Shown here: positions 42,105-52,724 of the stretch, in pieces | Layout of the letters: each line of letters opens with the position of its first letter | Position numbering within the stretch: position 1 is the stretch's first letter | Assembly (NCBI GenBank): GCA_949317995.1 | Contig: OX439049.1 | Location: 10,145,395-10,209,394 of the forward strand | Origin: Acholoe squamosa | Lineage: Eukaryota > Annelida > Polychaeta > Phyllodocida > Polynoidae | DNA: 64,000 nt | Reading direction: 5' to 3' | The notes under the pieces: model-generated | What the model saw: the letters and a program-made list of their open reading frames with translations, nothing else | The model's database searches: none | What the model was told of the DNA's origin: nothing | Position numbers and translations under genes: made by a program

Positions 42105-43982
42105 ATGGCTTCTCTGACTGATAGCGACGACTCCATGCCCCACCTGGCGAGTGTTTCAGGAACTAGCACAGCTTCCATGCCCCACCTGGCGAGTGTTCCA
42201 AGTACTACGGGACCCCAGCAGTGCCCCAATACTCACATTAATACTACCCTGGATCTGGACTTCCCCTGGCTCACCCAGCCCTCCAGTGACCTCCCTGGAG
42301 GGGCTTCAGTTTCTCCAGGCTACTACAGCACGGCAGGTTTCTACTTTGGAGATTACAGCGGCACTGGTATACCCTACAGCCTGTCTACCACCGCCTGGAT
42401 CCAGGATCTGCCCAGGGACGACCTTATCCCCGCCATAGCTCCCATCATGGGCCTCATCCAGGGTTCTACAGAAAATCTCATCCAGGGTAGTACAGGGGAC
42501 TTAATCGAGGGTCCTACAGAAAATCTCATCCAGGGCACCACAGAGAACCTTACAGAGCAGCCATCAGGGGACATTGCATGCAAGACAGAGGCATCTAGGG
42601 AGAGCAGTGCCGACTTGGAGGATCTATTTGACTGGTCCATGGCTAGGGACCAGCCCCTGTCTGAGTCCATGTCACCCACCCAGGAGGCGGCCCCTCTTAA
42701 TGTTGGGTTCACAGTTGGACAGTCTACTGGTGGTGATGTGGTACAAAGTCATCCAGTACTTGCTGAAACCTTAATGAGGAGTCATCCGTCAATTTCTGAC
42801 TCTTCAGTAAAGAGTCATCCATTGCATGCTGACTCTTCAGTGGAGAGTCATCATCTATTGTTACCTACAGCTGTCTCCCCGCCCCCTACTCATGCTGCTG
42901 CTGCCATCACCCCTCCAGGGTCTTCTTCTACATCTCCAGAGTCCTCCAGTCGGTTGTCCATAGCCTCCAGTGGGTACTACAGCAGCCATTCACCCTTAGA
43001 CATCATGGACCTGTCTGACTCCCCTCAATCACCTCTACCTCCAGCACCTGTGGATCATGATGGCAGTAACAGTACTGGATTTGGTCATTTTGACCTTGAG
43101 CCATCTCCAATGGATGCTGAGCATACCTCCTCCAAGGCTCAAGATTCTGCTGGTGTTATGCCAATGCCAACTCCATCATCATGCCCTCAAGGCACTTCTC
43201 CAGGGTTTGAGATTCTATCACCGCCTCCAGTGAAGAAGGAGGATGTCCTTCCTCCAGTGAAGATGACAGATCCTTCAGCGAAACCCGGAGTGACTTATAT
43301 TGAACTGATCGCTCGTGCTCTGCTTACAGCCAAAGACTGCAAGATGATCCTTGTGGACATCTATGCTGATATTATCCAGCGTTATCCGTATTATGAGACA
43401 GCTCCGAGCACTTGGCGCAATGCGGTGAGGCATAACCTCTGTGTTAACGACTGTTTCGTCAAGGCGGAGCGGTCAAATAGTGGGCGTGGCTTCTTCTGGG
43501 CCATTCACCCCGCATGTGTGAAGATGTTCAAACAGGGTGATTTCAGACGAGCGGAGGCGAGACGACTTGCTCAGCAGATGGACTGTAATAAGAGGGCCTC
43601 TGCATCATCAACAACTATTAGTGCGTCGACTCTCGGGACAACTGCAAAACCAAGTTACGCCCACTTTGCCGGTAGCCCCGCCCACTACCAGGGAAACCAA
43701 CAACATCAGGTAGGCATGACCAGGCTGACCCCCATAGCACCTGCCACTCAAGTAGTAAGATTGACATCTGGATCCTCAAGCCACGCCCACTTCACCAGCT
43801 TCACCAATCAGCAGCAGCCATCGCATCAAGTGACCTACCAGGTAACGCCCCATTCTGGGTATAGCTCTGCCCCTTATAACAATGGACAATTAGTAAAAGG
43901 TGGGGCCTACCAGTATTACCAGCCTTACAATGGCCCCGCCTCCAACTGTCAATCATATTATGCCGCGCCCATGTACAGATGA
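42105..43982 (+). CDS. Divergent forkhead (FOX) transcription factor, FoxQ2-like, intronless
   Basis: A single exon of 625 codons with its own TATA box and poly(A) signal. Forkhead proteins bind DNA through a winged helix of about 95 residues; here it spans residues 393-488 with YIELIARALL (helix 1), the recognition helix WRNAVRHNL at 437-445 and NDCFVKA, then the wing FFWAIHPACVKMF and GDFRRAEARR. The AIHPA and GDFRR phrases and the lack of introns point to FoxQ2, which often acts in anterior/apical patterning. Differences from the usual domain are marked: KPGVTYIE for KPPYSYIA, and AVRHNLC for SIRHNLS, though the Asn, Arg and His that contact bases are kept. The N-terminal 390 residues are Ser/Pro-rich with four LIQGSTEN-like repeats at about 117-150 and SHP repeats at about 215-250. 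The C-terminus is Gln/Tyr/Ser-rich, suggesting an activation region. No clear eh1 repressor motif was seen. Other FOX classes cannot be fully excluded. Confidence 0.85.
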   Translation: MASLTDSDDSMPHLASVSGTSTASMPHLASVPSTTGPQQCPNTHINTTLDLDFPWLTQPSSDLPGGASVSPGYYSTAGFYFGDYSGTGIPYSLSTTAWIQDLPRDDLIPAIAPIMGLIQGSTENLIQGSTGDLIEGPTENLIQGTTENLTEQPSGDIACKTEASRESSADLEDLFDWSMARDQPLSESMSPTQEAAPLNVGFTVGQSTGGDVVQSHPVLAETLMRSHPSISDSSVKSHPLHADSSVESHHLLLPTAVSPPPTHAAAAITPPGSSSTSPESSSRLSIASSGYYSSHSPLDIMDLSDSPQSPLPPAPVDHDGSNSTGFGHFDLEPSPMDAEHTSSKAQDSAGVMPMPTPSSCPQGTSPGFEILSPPPVKKEDVLPPVKMTDPSAKPGVTYIELIARALLTAKDCKMILVDIYADIIQRYPYYETAPSTWRNAVRHNLCVNDCFVKAERSNSGRGFFWAIHPACVKMFKQGDFRRAEARRLAQQMDCNKRASASSTTISASTLGTTAKPSYAHFAGSPAHYQGNQQHQVGMTRLTPIAPATQVVRLTSGSSSHAHFTSFTNQQQPSHQVTYQVTPHSGYSSAPYNNGQLVKGGAYQYYQPYNGPASNCQSYYAAPMYR

Positions 43983-44324
43983 GTGAATAGACTTTGGACG
44001 TAGGCCCCTGCTTAGGCCACACCTACCTAGGCTAGAATTTGCATAATTATATCGGTCATGCTTATGTATAGAAATAGATAAGGATTTGCATTCCATGCAT
44101 GTATTTATTCTGACACAACTATAGTTTTCTAATGGTATTTACACAACGTTTTTCCTTTCTTTTTTTTTTTTTAATCATGAGTGGATGCTTAATTAAGTTA
44201 TTATAACTATCATTAGACAAGATTAATGAATATTTTTCACAATTGTACATAGATTATTTATACACCCATCATACCGCACGATGCACACTCATCTCATTTA
44301 CTCATTAAAAACTGCAAATAGCAT

Positions 44325-44440
44325 TGATGCATCATGCTGTCATGATACACGAAGGCATCCCTGGTGAGTAACTTACATGTGCTGCAAATACCAGCGAGTT
44401 ACTCGCTAGCACTGCATTGGCACATCAGGAAGGCAAAGAA
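44325..44440. repeat. Worn GATGCA-family fragment in the forkhead 3' UTR
   Basis: GCATTGATGCATCATGCTGT and GCGAGTTACTCGCTAGCACT remain of the hairpin MITE. It lies before the poly(A) signal, so the mRNA may carry this hairpin. Confidence 0.45.
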
Positions 44441-44565
44441 ACTTGAGCCTGGAGGTATCATATTGACATCAATATTTTAAAATTTTGCCATTTCTCATGT
44501 ATTCACGTCATCTCTTATTTCACTTCACCATGAAATCTCACTGCACAATGTAGATTTTTATAACA

Positions 44566-44571
44566 AATAAA
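44566..44571 (+). terminator. Poly(A) signal of the forkhead gene
   Basis: AATAAA about 585 bp after the stop codon, the first canonical hexamer seen on this strand downstream. Confidence 0.5.
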
Positions 44572-45137
44572 ACCCTTGTTCCTCACTTCTGGACATTTCT
44601 GTCTTTTTTTCTATCAAAGTATGTGATGATGTCATTGGGCAGTTAGCAGTCATTTTCATTCTGATCACAAAGTTCTCATGATAATTGAATCCAAGTATTT
44701 TATAGAATGACTCGTCTATAATTTTATCGACGTTAATTGATACCAGTTATCATGCTGATAATGACAATGTATCTTTTTACGCGAACAGGAAACATCTGCC
44801 AGAGTTATTTCAAGAAGACATGAATGCTCATTAAGATTTTTAGCACTTTAAACTAGGCTGGCAACACTATATTGGTGTGCTGTACTCAACTCAACTTGGT
44901 ACAACTCAAAATGTGGACACTCATGAAATATTTATGAAGCTAATCTAAGTACAGACGACTATATTACATGAGTTGATGGTCAAATATAATAAGCGACTCT
45001 AATATCTTTTGTATGTATCAGAGGTACCACACATTTCACTTGTTATTGAAAAACTCCCAAAAAGTTTTTTGTCGATAAAAATTCAATTCAATGGTAGAAT
45101 GAGAAGTAGAGTCTACATATCATTGAACGGCACCGTG
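44572..45137. other. Downstream flank, nothing recognised
   Basis: A/T-rich, apparently unique sequence with no coding frame, palindrome or known repeat. Confidence 0.4.
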
Positions 45138-45360
45138 CACTGTAAAATTTGTTATCAAAATAATAACAGAATCCTTGTCCCAAAGTTACAAGAGATCCAT
45201 TGATATTTTCACAGAGATTCCTTGCACATGTGTATACTGCCGTACTGCCACCTGGGGATTATAATAAAAACTACAGTGGTTAACTGGTATAAATTTCAGG
45301 GGTTCACTGTTCAGTTTTACGCGGATCCCTGGTAGATTCAACAGTTATTTTAACAATGTG
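45138..45360. repeat. CACTGTAAAA-family repeat, copy 4
   Basis: Opens CACTGTAAAATTTGTTATC and follows copy 1 closely (AACAGAATCCTTGTCCCAAA, GAGATTCCTTGCACATGTG, ACTGTTCAGTTTTACGCGGA). Confidence 0.62.
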
Positions 45361-45449
45361 GACAACAAAATTCTCACAGAAGAGAATACCAAATAAATTT
45401 TTTCTATCTAGATCCAGTCAAACTTGCAAATGGTATAAGAAACATAGTT

Positions 45450-45985
45450 ACTGAACAAGTAATCAATGGATAATTCATGACAAGTGTGTGTAATTAGCCT
45501 TGGCTAACACACACGAGTCATGAATTATCCATTGACTACTTATTTTATACCACGAAACCAATAAATAATCAATAGAATACCAATAAATTCAAGTTGTAAA
45601 CAAAAATTATTCCCCCTTCCCGGGACTCGAAGCCAGCCATAGTGTGTGTACACAGGTACATACACCTCGTCGCCCGGCAGCGGACAGCTAAAGCTTTGAA
45701 TGTGTCTCGCGGTTATGTTTGTGCATAATACACCTCGTCACCCGGCAGCGGACAGCGACAGCGCACACGGCGAAAAAAGATCCGCCCTGACCGTGTTGGA
45801 CTAGATTATATTGGAAAACTAGGCAAAAATCAATGTTAGATATACACCTCGTCGCCCGGCAGCGGACAGCGACAGCGCACACGGCGAAAAAAGATGCGCC
45901 TGGACCGGGACTCGACCCACGTACCTCTAACGGCTGAGCGCAATGCGCTAACCACTAGACCACCGCGTCTCCTCCTACAGCGGCC
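45450..45985. repeat. Composite repeat with triplicated CACCTCGTCGCCCGGCAGCG
   Basis: A hairpin at 45459-45540 pairs AGTAATCAATGGATAATTCA with its complement. After it, the 26-bp GC block starting CACCTCGTCGCCCGGCAGCG appears at 45663, 45731 and 45845, each followed by GACAGC. A tRNA-like segment on the minus strand (45893-45972: GTGGTCTAGTGGTTAGCGC as A-box, GGGTCGAGTCCCGG as B-box) closes the unit. This looks like a tRNA-headed SINE with internal duplications. Confidence 0.55.
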
Positions 45986-46105
45986 GTGTCGGCTTGGCTA
46001 TGTTTGAATGTGTTCCGCGGTTATGGTAGCGGACAACCCGCAGTCGTCACCTTCCCGGGCTTTGTATCATATCCAGACCTGGTATGAACCAAGCATTTCT
46101 CGACA

Positions 46106-46176
46106 GTCCCTGTGGCGCAATGCATAAGGAGTTGGATTTGGGATGTGAGACTGCTGGTTCGATCCCTACCCTGGCC
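46106..46176 (+). repeat. tRNA-Arg-like SINE head
   Basis: CCCTGTGGCGCAATGCATAA and CTGGTTCGATCCCTACCC match tRNA-Arg D and T arms at normal spacing, but the acceptor and anticodon stems are poor. Confidence 0.5.
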
Positions 46177-46614
46177 TTGTACATTATCGTAGGTTTTAAC
46201 ATGTAACATATGACATGGAAGGACATGAGAGGCATGGGGGTTATCCATGGATAACCGCATGGCATGCAGGTTATCCATGGATAACCACATGCCTTACAAA
46301 ATTGATGTTAAAGCCTACAGGGTGTGCAATATCGACAGGTATGTGCATGGGAATATCCAGCAAAAAGCACTGAGCAACCCAGAAATCGTGGTATAACAGC
46401 ATATATCTTGCCCTATCAGGGTGAGTAGACATGATGAGTAAGCTTAGGTTCTCCTGGTAAAAAAATATCAGCACAAAATCTGAAATATTTTAGGGTATGT
46501 AAAAATGTCCCAAAACATTTAGAGCATAACCTAAAATGTCAATAAAAATTAAAACCAATTAAAGAATAATATAGTTACATACAAAAGTAGGCCTATCTTT
46601 TTCAATATCAGGTG

Positions 46615-46805
46615 GGGTGTTCTGGTTGCTTCAAAAGGGGTCTAGATGGGGGGTCCCCATGTCACATGTCGATTTTAAGATAAGGCCATGTCTCATGTCA
46701 CTAACCTTTTACTCCTTCATGTCCTTGTCACTAAGCTCCATGTCACATGTCGAATTTAAGAAATGGCCATGTCACCCTGTCGAATTTAGGGGTCTAGACC
46801 TATTT
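46615..46805. repeat. TCTAGACCCC/ATCGACATG repeat family, copy 3
   Basis: Begins GGGGTCTAGATGGGGGGTCC and ends CGAATTTAGGGGTCTAGACC, the same ends as at 11.65 kb, with ATGTCCTTGTCACTAAGCTC inside. Confidence 0.62.
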
Positions 46806-47420
46806 CAAAGTCATGACGGATAAATATACACTATTAGACCGCCACAAGGGTTTTACAGCAGATTGCTTCTATTTACACTATATTAAAAAAAGGAACCATC
46901 CATAAATAATACACGGTATTGTTGCTGTATATTCATACTATCATCCCTTAAAATATTTCACGAGAAGTCCTTGAATTATCGGAGATATCCGGCACTAAAT
47001 TTTGAAGTGGACTGTTCCGAAAAGAACTTTGACCAGATTTGATAGTTCAAGGTAATCCAAATGGGGCTCACACCAAATCAGAGGTGCATACATTGTAATT
47101 TGATATCAGTGATCTTGTATGTTAGTTCACCTATCTGAAGGTACCAAAACCCTGGCTGCTATTGTGTACTCTCAAGCTCCAAGATTTTCTGTATTTGATA
47201 AGTAGGAGAAATGAGTATATCATTAGATACATGGCATAAGATATCATACTATGAAAAGCAAAGAGAAAAGATATTGACATTGGATGGAATTAAAAATACA
47301 GATTAATTTTTCTATGGCTACTCCATGTTTTACGATTGAGTGTCGAAATTGAGATGATAGTCAGTCAAGTGGAGGCTTATTAATTTTTTTTTTTTTTTCA
47401 ATTCAACTCTTTATTTCAGA
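46806..47420. other. Gene-free stretch, nothing recognised
   Basis: Mixed A/T-rich sequence with one poly-T run near 47386. No coding, palindromic or tandem structure was seen. Confidence 0.4.
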
Positions 47421-47429
47421 CACGGACTG

Positions 47430-47765
47430 GTTAACAGTTCACAATTTAATTACTTGTTGCGATCCTCTGTTATGGTATACACTATATAAAGTATCCACAT
47501 AGCAAGTCATAGCAACCAATGTTTGCATGGACTTTCAATAATATTTCTGTAAATCAAAACGGTTGCATATATATGCATGCATCTAGGATATGTGCAAATA
47601 CTTGATAAATGAAATTTCTTTGGTATAGACATCAGTTTTCTCCGGAGCGTTAGTTTTTGGTTCTCAATTGTGATATATTAGGTCATTCCATGGTATTTCA
47701 GCAAACTTGTGCCTCCCTGTATGACCCTCTCGGATAATTTTCCTCCTAGATTACACCTAAAAATA
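47430..47765 (+). repeat. Left copy of a diverged local duplication
   Basis: ACATAGCAAGTCATAGCAAC, TTTCAATAATATTTCTGTAA, TTTCTTTGGTATAGACA and TTTGGTTCTCAATTGTGATA appear in the same order in 48115-48600, about 680 bp downstream. Neither copy has a coding frame. Confidence 0.6.
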
Positions 47766-48114
47766 TGTTGTGTTCAGGTATCGGGGCCCCAAAAAAAGTA
47801 GGTAGATAGGAAACCACTCATCCATTCAGTAGCGATGCTAAAATAGTTTTGTAATAAAGACATATATTCTGATTACATAAGACCGAAGGTTGCTATACGG
47901 CACATGGCTATTGTATTATTGACCGATGGGAAGCATCCCTGGCATTTACTGCGGAGACGGGGGCTGAAGGTGTTAGTCATAGTGCAGTCGGGGTCTAATG
48001 GCGGCCTCCATAGCCTAATGTGCTAATGCCCTATATGAGTCTAGACCCGTGAGATTCACCAGACATGGGCCACAACAAGAACGTCTATTCCACAAAATCA
48101 CGTTGTCGCTTTTT

Positions 48115-48600
48115 TTTATCTCTTATTATGGTAACTAATTTTCACATAGCAACCCATATTTGCTTTCAATAATATTTATGAAAGATTTCGCATCTTTTAC
48201 ACATATCTAGGGAAGGAGCAAATGTGTTATATGAATTAATTTTCTTTGTTATAGACACCTGAGGATCGATCAAATTCTTCTGGAATAAAACACTTTTTGG
48301 TTCGCAATTATGGCATTTCGAGTCATTTCATGGTATTTCAACAAACATGTATGATACTGCCCAATCAGCAATGAAACATTTGTCCATGCTTGTGCCTGCT
48401 TAGACCAGCCAACCGGTTCCTATGCATATAATGTTAGGGCACAGAACGAAGTGCCGAGCGGTGGCCTCCACTAGTCCATGCTTGGCCCAATATAAGCCAA
48501 CATTGGCCCAATATAAGCCGACATTTGCCCAATGTATTCTTGCTACCTGGGTGTATGACCCTGTCAGATCCAAACAACTTTTCTCCTAGATAAAATTATA
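48115..48600 (+). repeat. Right copy of the duplication, with an insertion
   Basis: It follows the left copy through CATTTCATGGTATTTCAACA, then is interrupted by about 190 bp (about 48355-48545, with GGCCCAATATAAGCC repeats) before resuming at TGTATGACCCTGTC. Confidence 0.6.
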
Positions 48601-49041
48601 TGAGGGGGTGGGTGAACCATTAGTCTAAAATATTTTATTAGTTTTACAAAATTCAATTAGGCCTACACTTGAATTATCACACAATTTTCTGACAAAACAT
48701 GGGAAAATAAACATTACGGGGATTAAGTGCTTTTTAGTGACACCAGGGGGCAAAACCACTTCTGAACGTGGTATAACATGGCTATTTTCAGGGAAATTTC
48801 TCCCACTTCTCTCTGTCATACTTTGATGTGAATGTCAATTAAAACAAGTATGGTTAACCGCTACTTCAAACGTAATGGGAGGGGAGATTCCACTGGATTA
48901 TGAAGTGGACATGAAAGGTGAATAACTTCCAATCATCCAATATGGCCACCTCCACATGGCAAAAATGTAGACATTTGCTACATTTCAGCAAAAGCTTTGG
49001 GTCTATGTGATAAATAGTATCATTCAATACAAGATACCACC

Positions 49042-49470
49042 CCCGGGGGGGCACTTCAATTTTTTTTGATACAGGTGTGTGGCTGAACCCATGACAACCC
49101 TTACCCTTGCTAGGGCACTCATTCGCGGGGTTTTTCTTCGAAAGCCTACCCTTGCTAGGGCACTTTTGACTCAATAATCCTAGATTTGTTTCAAAATGTC
49201 TTAAATTTACACTGATGGGGAGAAAATTGAATTTGGTTCATGCTATTTTCATGAAAACTGCTTATGTCCAAGAAAATTTCGAAATTTCCCGCGTAAATCA
49301 GGGTACTTTGCTGAAAGTTGACCCTTGCTAGGGACATTTTGCTGAAAAGTAGACTCTTGCTAGGGACATTTGTGGCTGAAACAGGAGGCTTGCTAGGGAC
49401 TTTTCCTTGAAAAAGTACCCTTGCCAGCCGCACATATGTGTATACCTTACATAGAGAGTGCCCCCCCCGG
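49042..49470. mobile_element. Mutator-type MITE with 9-bp target duplication
   Basis: Inverted ends CCCGGGGGGGCACT and AGTGCCCCCCCCGG, with GATACCACC repeated directly outside both (49033-49041 and 49471-49479). A 9-bp duplication is typical of Mutator-like elements. The interior has several CCCTTGCTAGGG(C/A)CA units at about 49105-49420. Non-coding. Confidence 0.72.
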
Positions 49471-49479
49471 GATACCACC

Positions 49480-50319
49480 AAAAGGGACCATTTCTACCCC
49501 CCAGAGAATGATGGCGGTTTTGGCATTGGTGCATTTTCTCCTTACTGGGAAAAATAATCAAAGTTATTAATTATGGTAATAGTCGTGATTACTAAAACCC
49601 TTTAAAATTCAGATAGAAATACAAATGGATGTATCCTTGTCACTTCAAGGATAATAAGGGCTCCTGATAGGGGTTGTTGTAAAGGAATAATTATTAAACG
49701 AAAACCCTATCCTATTTTCATGATAACGTGTTTTGATGGCCTTTCCACCAAACAAAAATATTCTGGTATGACTATTGGCTGTAGAAGAGAGCAGCAGGTT
49801 TATCTGCTGCATCTGATGACGTCACGATTGGCAAACTGCATCACATTTATGCTTGCACAAGACTGTAAAGGTGCAACCAAATGTCCGTTATAACTTATTC
49901 TCTTGCATGCTTTGCCATTTACCCTGGTAAATATCAATATCTAGCCTAACAGAGGGTTCCTGTGCAGTAGCATTTTCCTGTACCTTTTCCTTTTCTAGAT
50001 ATAACACATTTTGCAACATCTTCTATGTATAAGCAATGCAGAGGTCATCAGATGCATCAGATAAACTTGCTGTTTGCCTCTACGGTGATACATATTTCAA
50101 TAACTGTGCCACGATCTTTTTATCTGAAACAAAGGCTATCAAAATACGATATCATGAAACTATGGTGTTGTTTCCCTTTAATATTGTAATAGTGTGACGA
50201 TTCCTTCTTGTTGGAAATGTGTGCTGGAACATACAATGAACATAATCGACTTACAAGATAATCCATTCCTTAGAATGTTATTGGGGGTACTGGATATCAT
50301 AGGGCCACGGCCCACAGCA

Positions 50320-50320
<1 letters not shown>
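49480..50320. other. Gene-free stretch, nothing recognised
   Basis: No exon-like, RNA-like or strong repeat signal was seen. Sequence is moderately A/T-rich. Confidence 0.4.

Positions 50321-50321
<1 letters not shown>

Positions 50322-50404
<83 letters not shown>
50322..50404. repeat. (TA)n microsatellite, left
   Basis: About 80 bp of TA repeat with two ACATATATATAC-type interruptions. Confidence 0.95.
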
Positions 50405-50405
<1 letters not shown>

Positions 50406-50678
50406 TGATCCTAGCGAGGGAGAAGACAGGATCAAGATAGCCACTTGGGCCTGCGCGAATACGCCGGCCTATTTATTAACCAACTTAAACAAACAAAGAG
50501 AAAGAAAAGAAAACAGAGCTGAAGTGAACTGAACTGTCTGGGCCTGCCTGTGCAGGTGAGTGGAGTGCAGGTGAGTGGAATGCAGGTGAACGGAGAGTGA
50601 CACGTAGGGCACTGGGTCACACAGGTGGGAGGCCCCTAAGTACCAATACCCCGAACAGGGTATGACTGCTGTTCGATA

Positions 50679-50680
<2 letters not shown>
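50405..50680. mobile_element. Unclassified insert between two (TA)n tracts
   Basis: About 275 bp of GC-balanced sequence is bracketed by TA microsatellites on both sides. It begins TTGATCCTAGCGAGGGAGAA and ends GGGTATGACTGCTGTTCGATACC, and contains three GCAGGTGAGTGGA-type repeats. A likely insertion into a TA tract; there are no clear inverted ends. Confidence 0.45.

Positions 50681-50740
<60 letters not shown>
50681..50740. repeat. (TA)n microsatellite, right
   Basis: About 60 bp of pure TA repeat. Confidence 0.95.
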
Positions 50741-50742
<2 letters not shown>

Positions 50743-51087
50743 TTAAAATTATCTTGCAAGGTTAAAAAAGTTCCTTTCCCCTTAAATTTTCAATGGTACA
50801 TGTATTGTCCATACGTTTAGAGCCCCACTGTCTCAGCCTGCACTACGCTGTACCTTCTGAGGAGGGTCTAGAAATGCCTGATATATGCCTGTGACCATGG
50901 ATATGTATTTCATTTCCCAACCTGTCCACTCTGCCCACAACTTCCTTTAGTCCTCCCAAGGTGCTAACTGAGGTCCTGACACTACTTGTGCACTTATACC
51001 CCCTGCAGGACTTCCAAGGAGCTGGGAAGTAGTTCAGCTTTACACCTCTATGATATTCCCCTTCCGTCCAGCACCTCCTGTGTTGTC

Positions 51088-51400
51088 CATGAGGGTGTTG
51101 CTCCTATGGGAAAAGGTAGTTTTGCCTAAGAAGTGCCTCACCTGCAGCAGTGTCTTTCCTTGTAGTCCTAACTCTATTTTGTGTTGCGCACAAGTGGTCA
51201 GCACAAGACCACTTGAAAGAGTGTGTAACAAAAGTAGGTACCTCATTGTGCAGCACACATTATTTTAAGCAAGGCAGATGCCTTTTCAGACTTATATGGT
51301 GAGTGGAAGATGGCATGTGAAGCAGAAGGTAACCTCTTTGGAAAATAGGCCACCTACTCCCAGCTCTATTTGGCAGACGAGCAACACCATCCAGACCAAT
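51088..51400. mobile_element. GAGGGTGTTGCTCC MITE, second subfamily
   Basis: It opens GAGGGTGTTGCTCCTATGGG and ends GACGAGCAACACCATCC, inverted ends related to the 20.1/27.7/32.3-kb family, but the interior (CTTGTAGTCCTAACTCTATT, TTGCGCACAAGTGGTCAGCA) is different. An inverted relative is at 36130-36365. Confidence 0.6.
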
Positions 51401-52127
51401 AGGGATGTATTGACACCTTCTCCTGTCGCCCACCACCTCCTACAGCTACTTAGAACACCTGACACTTGGACGGAAGCATCCCGGAAACATCCCAATTAAT
51501 ACATTATGACAACTATGGACAAACTCACATATCTCTTGATGTGAAATAGGTACAGCTCCAGAATTTTGTGCAGGGTATATTTGGTCATACATTTGCCTAT
51601 TTATGATTTTTCATCACTCTAGAACCAGAACTGCCACTTTAGCCTTATATCGCCCTCTTGTGCATATTGAACAATAAAACAACTTATTTGTAAAAATGTA
51701 AAGGATTAATCAGCCAGTCCCTACTTTAGTTAAACCACAATAGGTGATAATTAGGGAAGAATTAGACCTGTGGGAAAATCGGCCAGGGAAACTTCCCAAA
51801 TTTTAAATACCATGTGCAAACATAATAAAACATATCAAGTGGAATTTGCTATTTTCGGGCCAAAGGCATTGTACGGGCTTCGAGGGACCTCGTTAAGGGG
51901 TGTTTTTTTTTAGGAACTTCAAAGAGAAAGGCAGGGATTTCCAGGCAGTTTATAGCTGAATGTACCTTAGCACACGTAGAGGGTAGCTTTTTTAGGAGTC
52001 ACCTTTGATTAGAGTATTTATTTACCTTTATTTCTTGAAAAGGAGTCTATACATCCTTCAGTATTTTGGACCCTTCCTTAGGGTATCAAATCTTGGGGTT
52101 GTTTACACATATAAACTATAGCAATTA

Positions 52128-52482
52128 GGGACGAGTCATTTCGGTGGGGGGGGGGGCTTGTTAGATACGGGGGGTTGGGTCATTTTGAAAAAGAGCCACT
52201 TAAGGTGGGGGCCAAAACTCAATAAACCCTCATATTGGGGGTGGGGCGGTCAAAACTAAATATGGGTGATTCAAATACCCATCACGACATGTCATTTCAC
52301 GCATATATCCATTTTTGTTTAGGGGGGGGGGGGGTCATTTTGCAAAATCAGTTCTTAAATGGTGGAGGGGGGTCGTGATCATTTTCGTCATAGTGGTGGG
52401 GGGGGGGGTCGGAAAAAAATCTGCCGATCTGCCAAAATCCATCAAGCCCCCCCCCCCCAGCTGGCAATAAATGACTCTTCCC
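52128..52482. mobile_element. PIF/Harbinger-type MITE, GGGACGAGTCATTT family
   Basis: Left end GGGACGAGTCATTT and right end AAATGACTCTTCCC, with TTA outside both (52125-52127 and 52483-52485). The interior is rich in G and C runs. A partial copy is at 36583-36795. Confidence 0.7.
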
Positions 52483-52509
52483 TTAAAATCTGAGTCATGC
52501 AACAATGCA

Positions 52510-52650
52510 CTTTGATATGATACTTGAATGCAGCCCTGGTGAAATGCAACCCCAGTGCTGCATTCCTGCATCTTGCCGATACACTCCCAAAGTATCAGCT
52601 TGATGTATTTGGTGTATCATACCTTCATTGGTGTATCATGGCAACAAAGG
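52510..52650. repeat. Worn GATGCA-family fragment
   Basis: TTGAATGCAGCCCTGGTGAA and GGTGTATCATGGCAAC recall the hairpin family; no clean ends. Confidence 0.4.
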
Positions 52651-52724
52651 ACCATTAACCTGGAGGCATTGTGTGTTGTGCTTCAAAGCATTAAAGGTCA
52701 TAGTGCATTTGCAAGCAGTGCATA

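Noticed and set aside
45893-45972. A functional tRNA on the minus strand
   Set aside because: The 5' GACGCGG has no complementary 3' partner; it lies within a repeated composite element.
50194-50532. 112-codon frame through the TA microsatellite
   Set aside because: The IYIYIY run is simply translated TA repeat.
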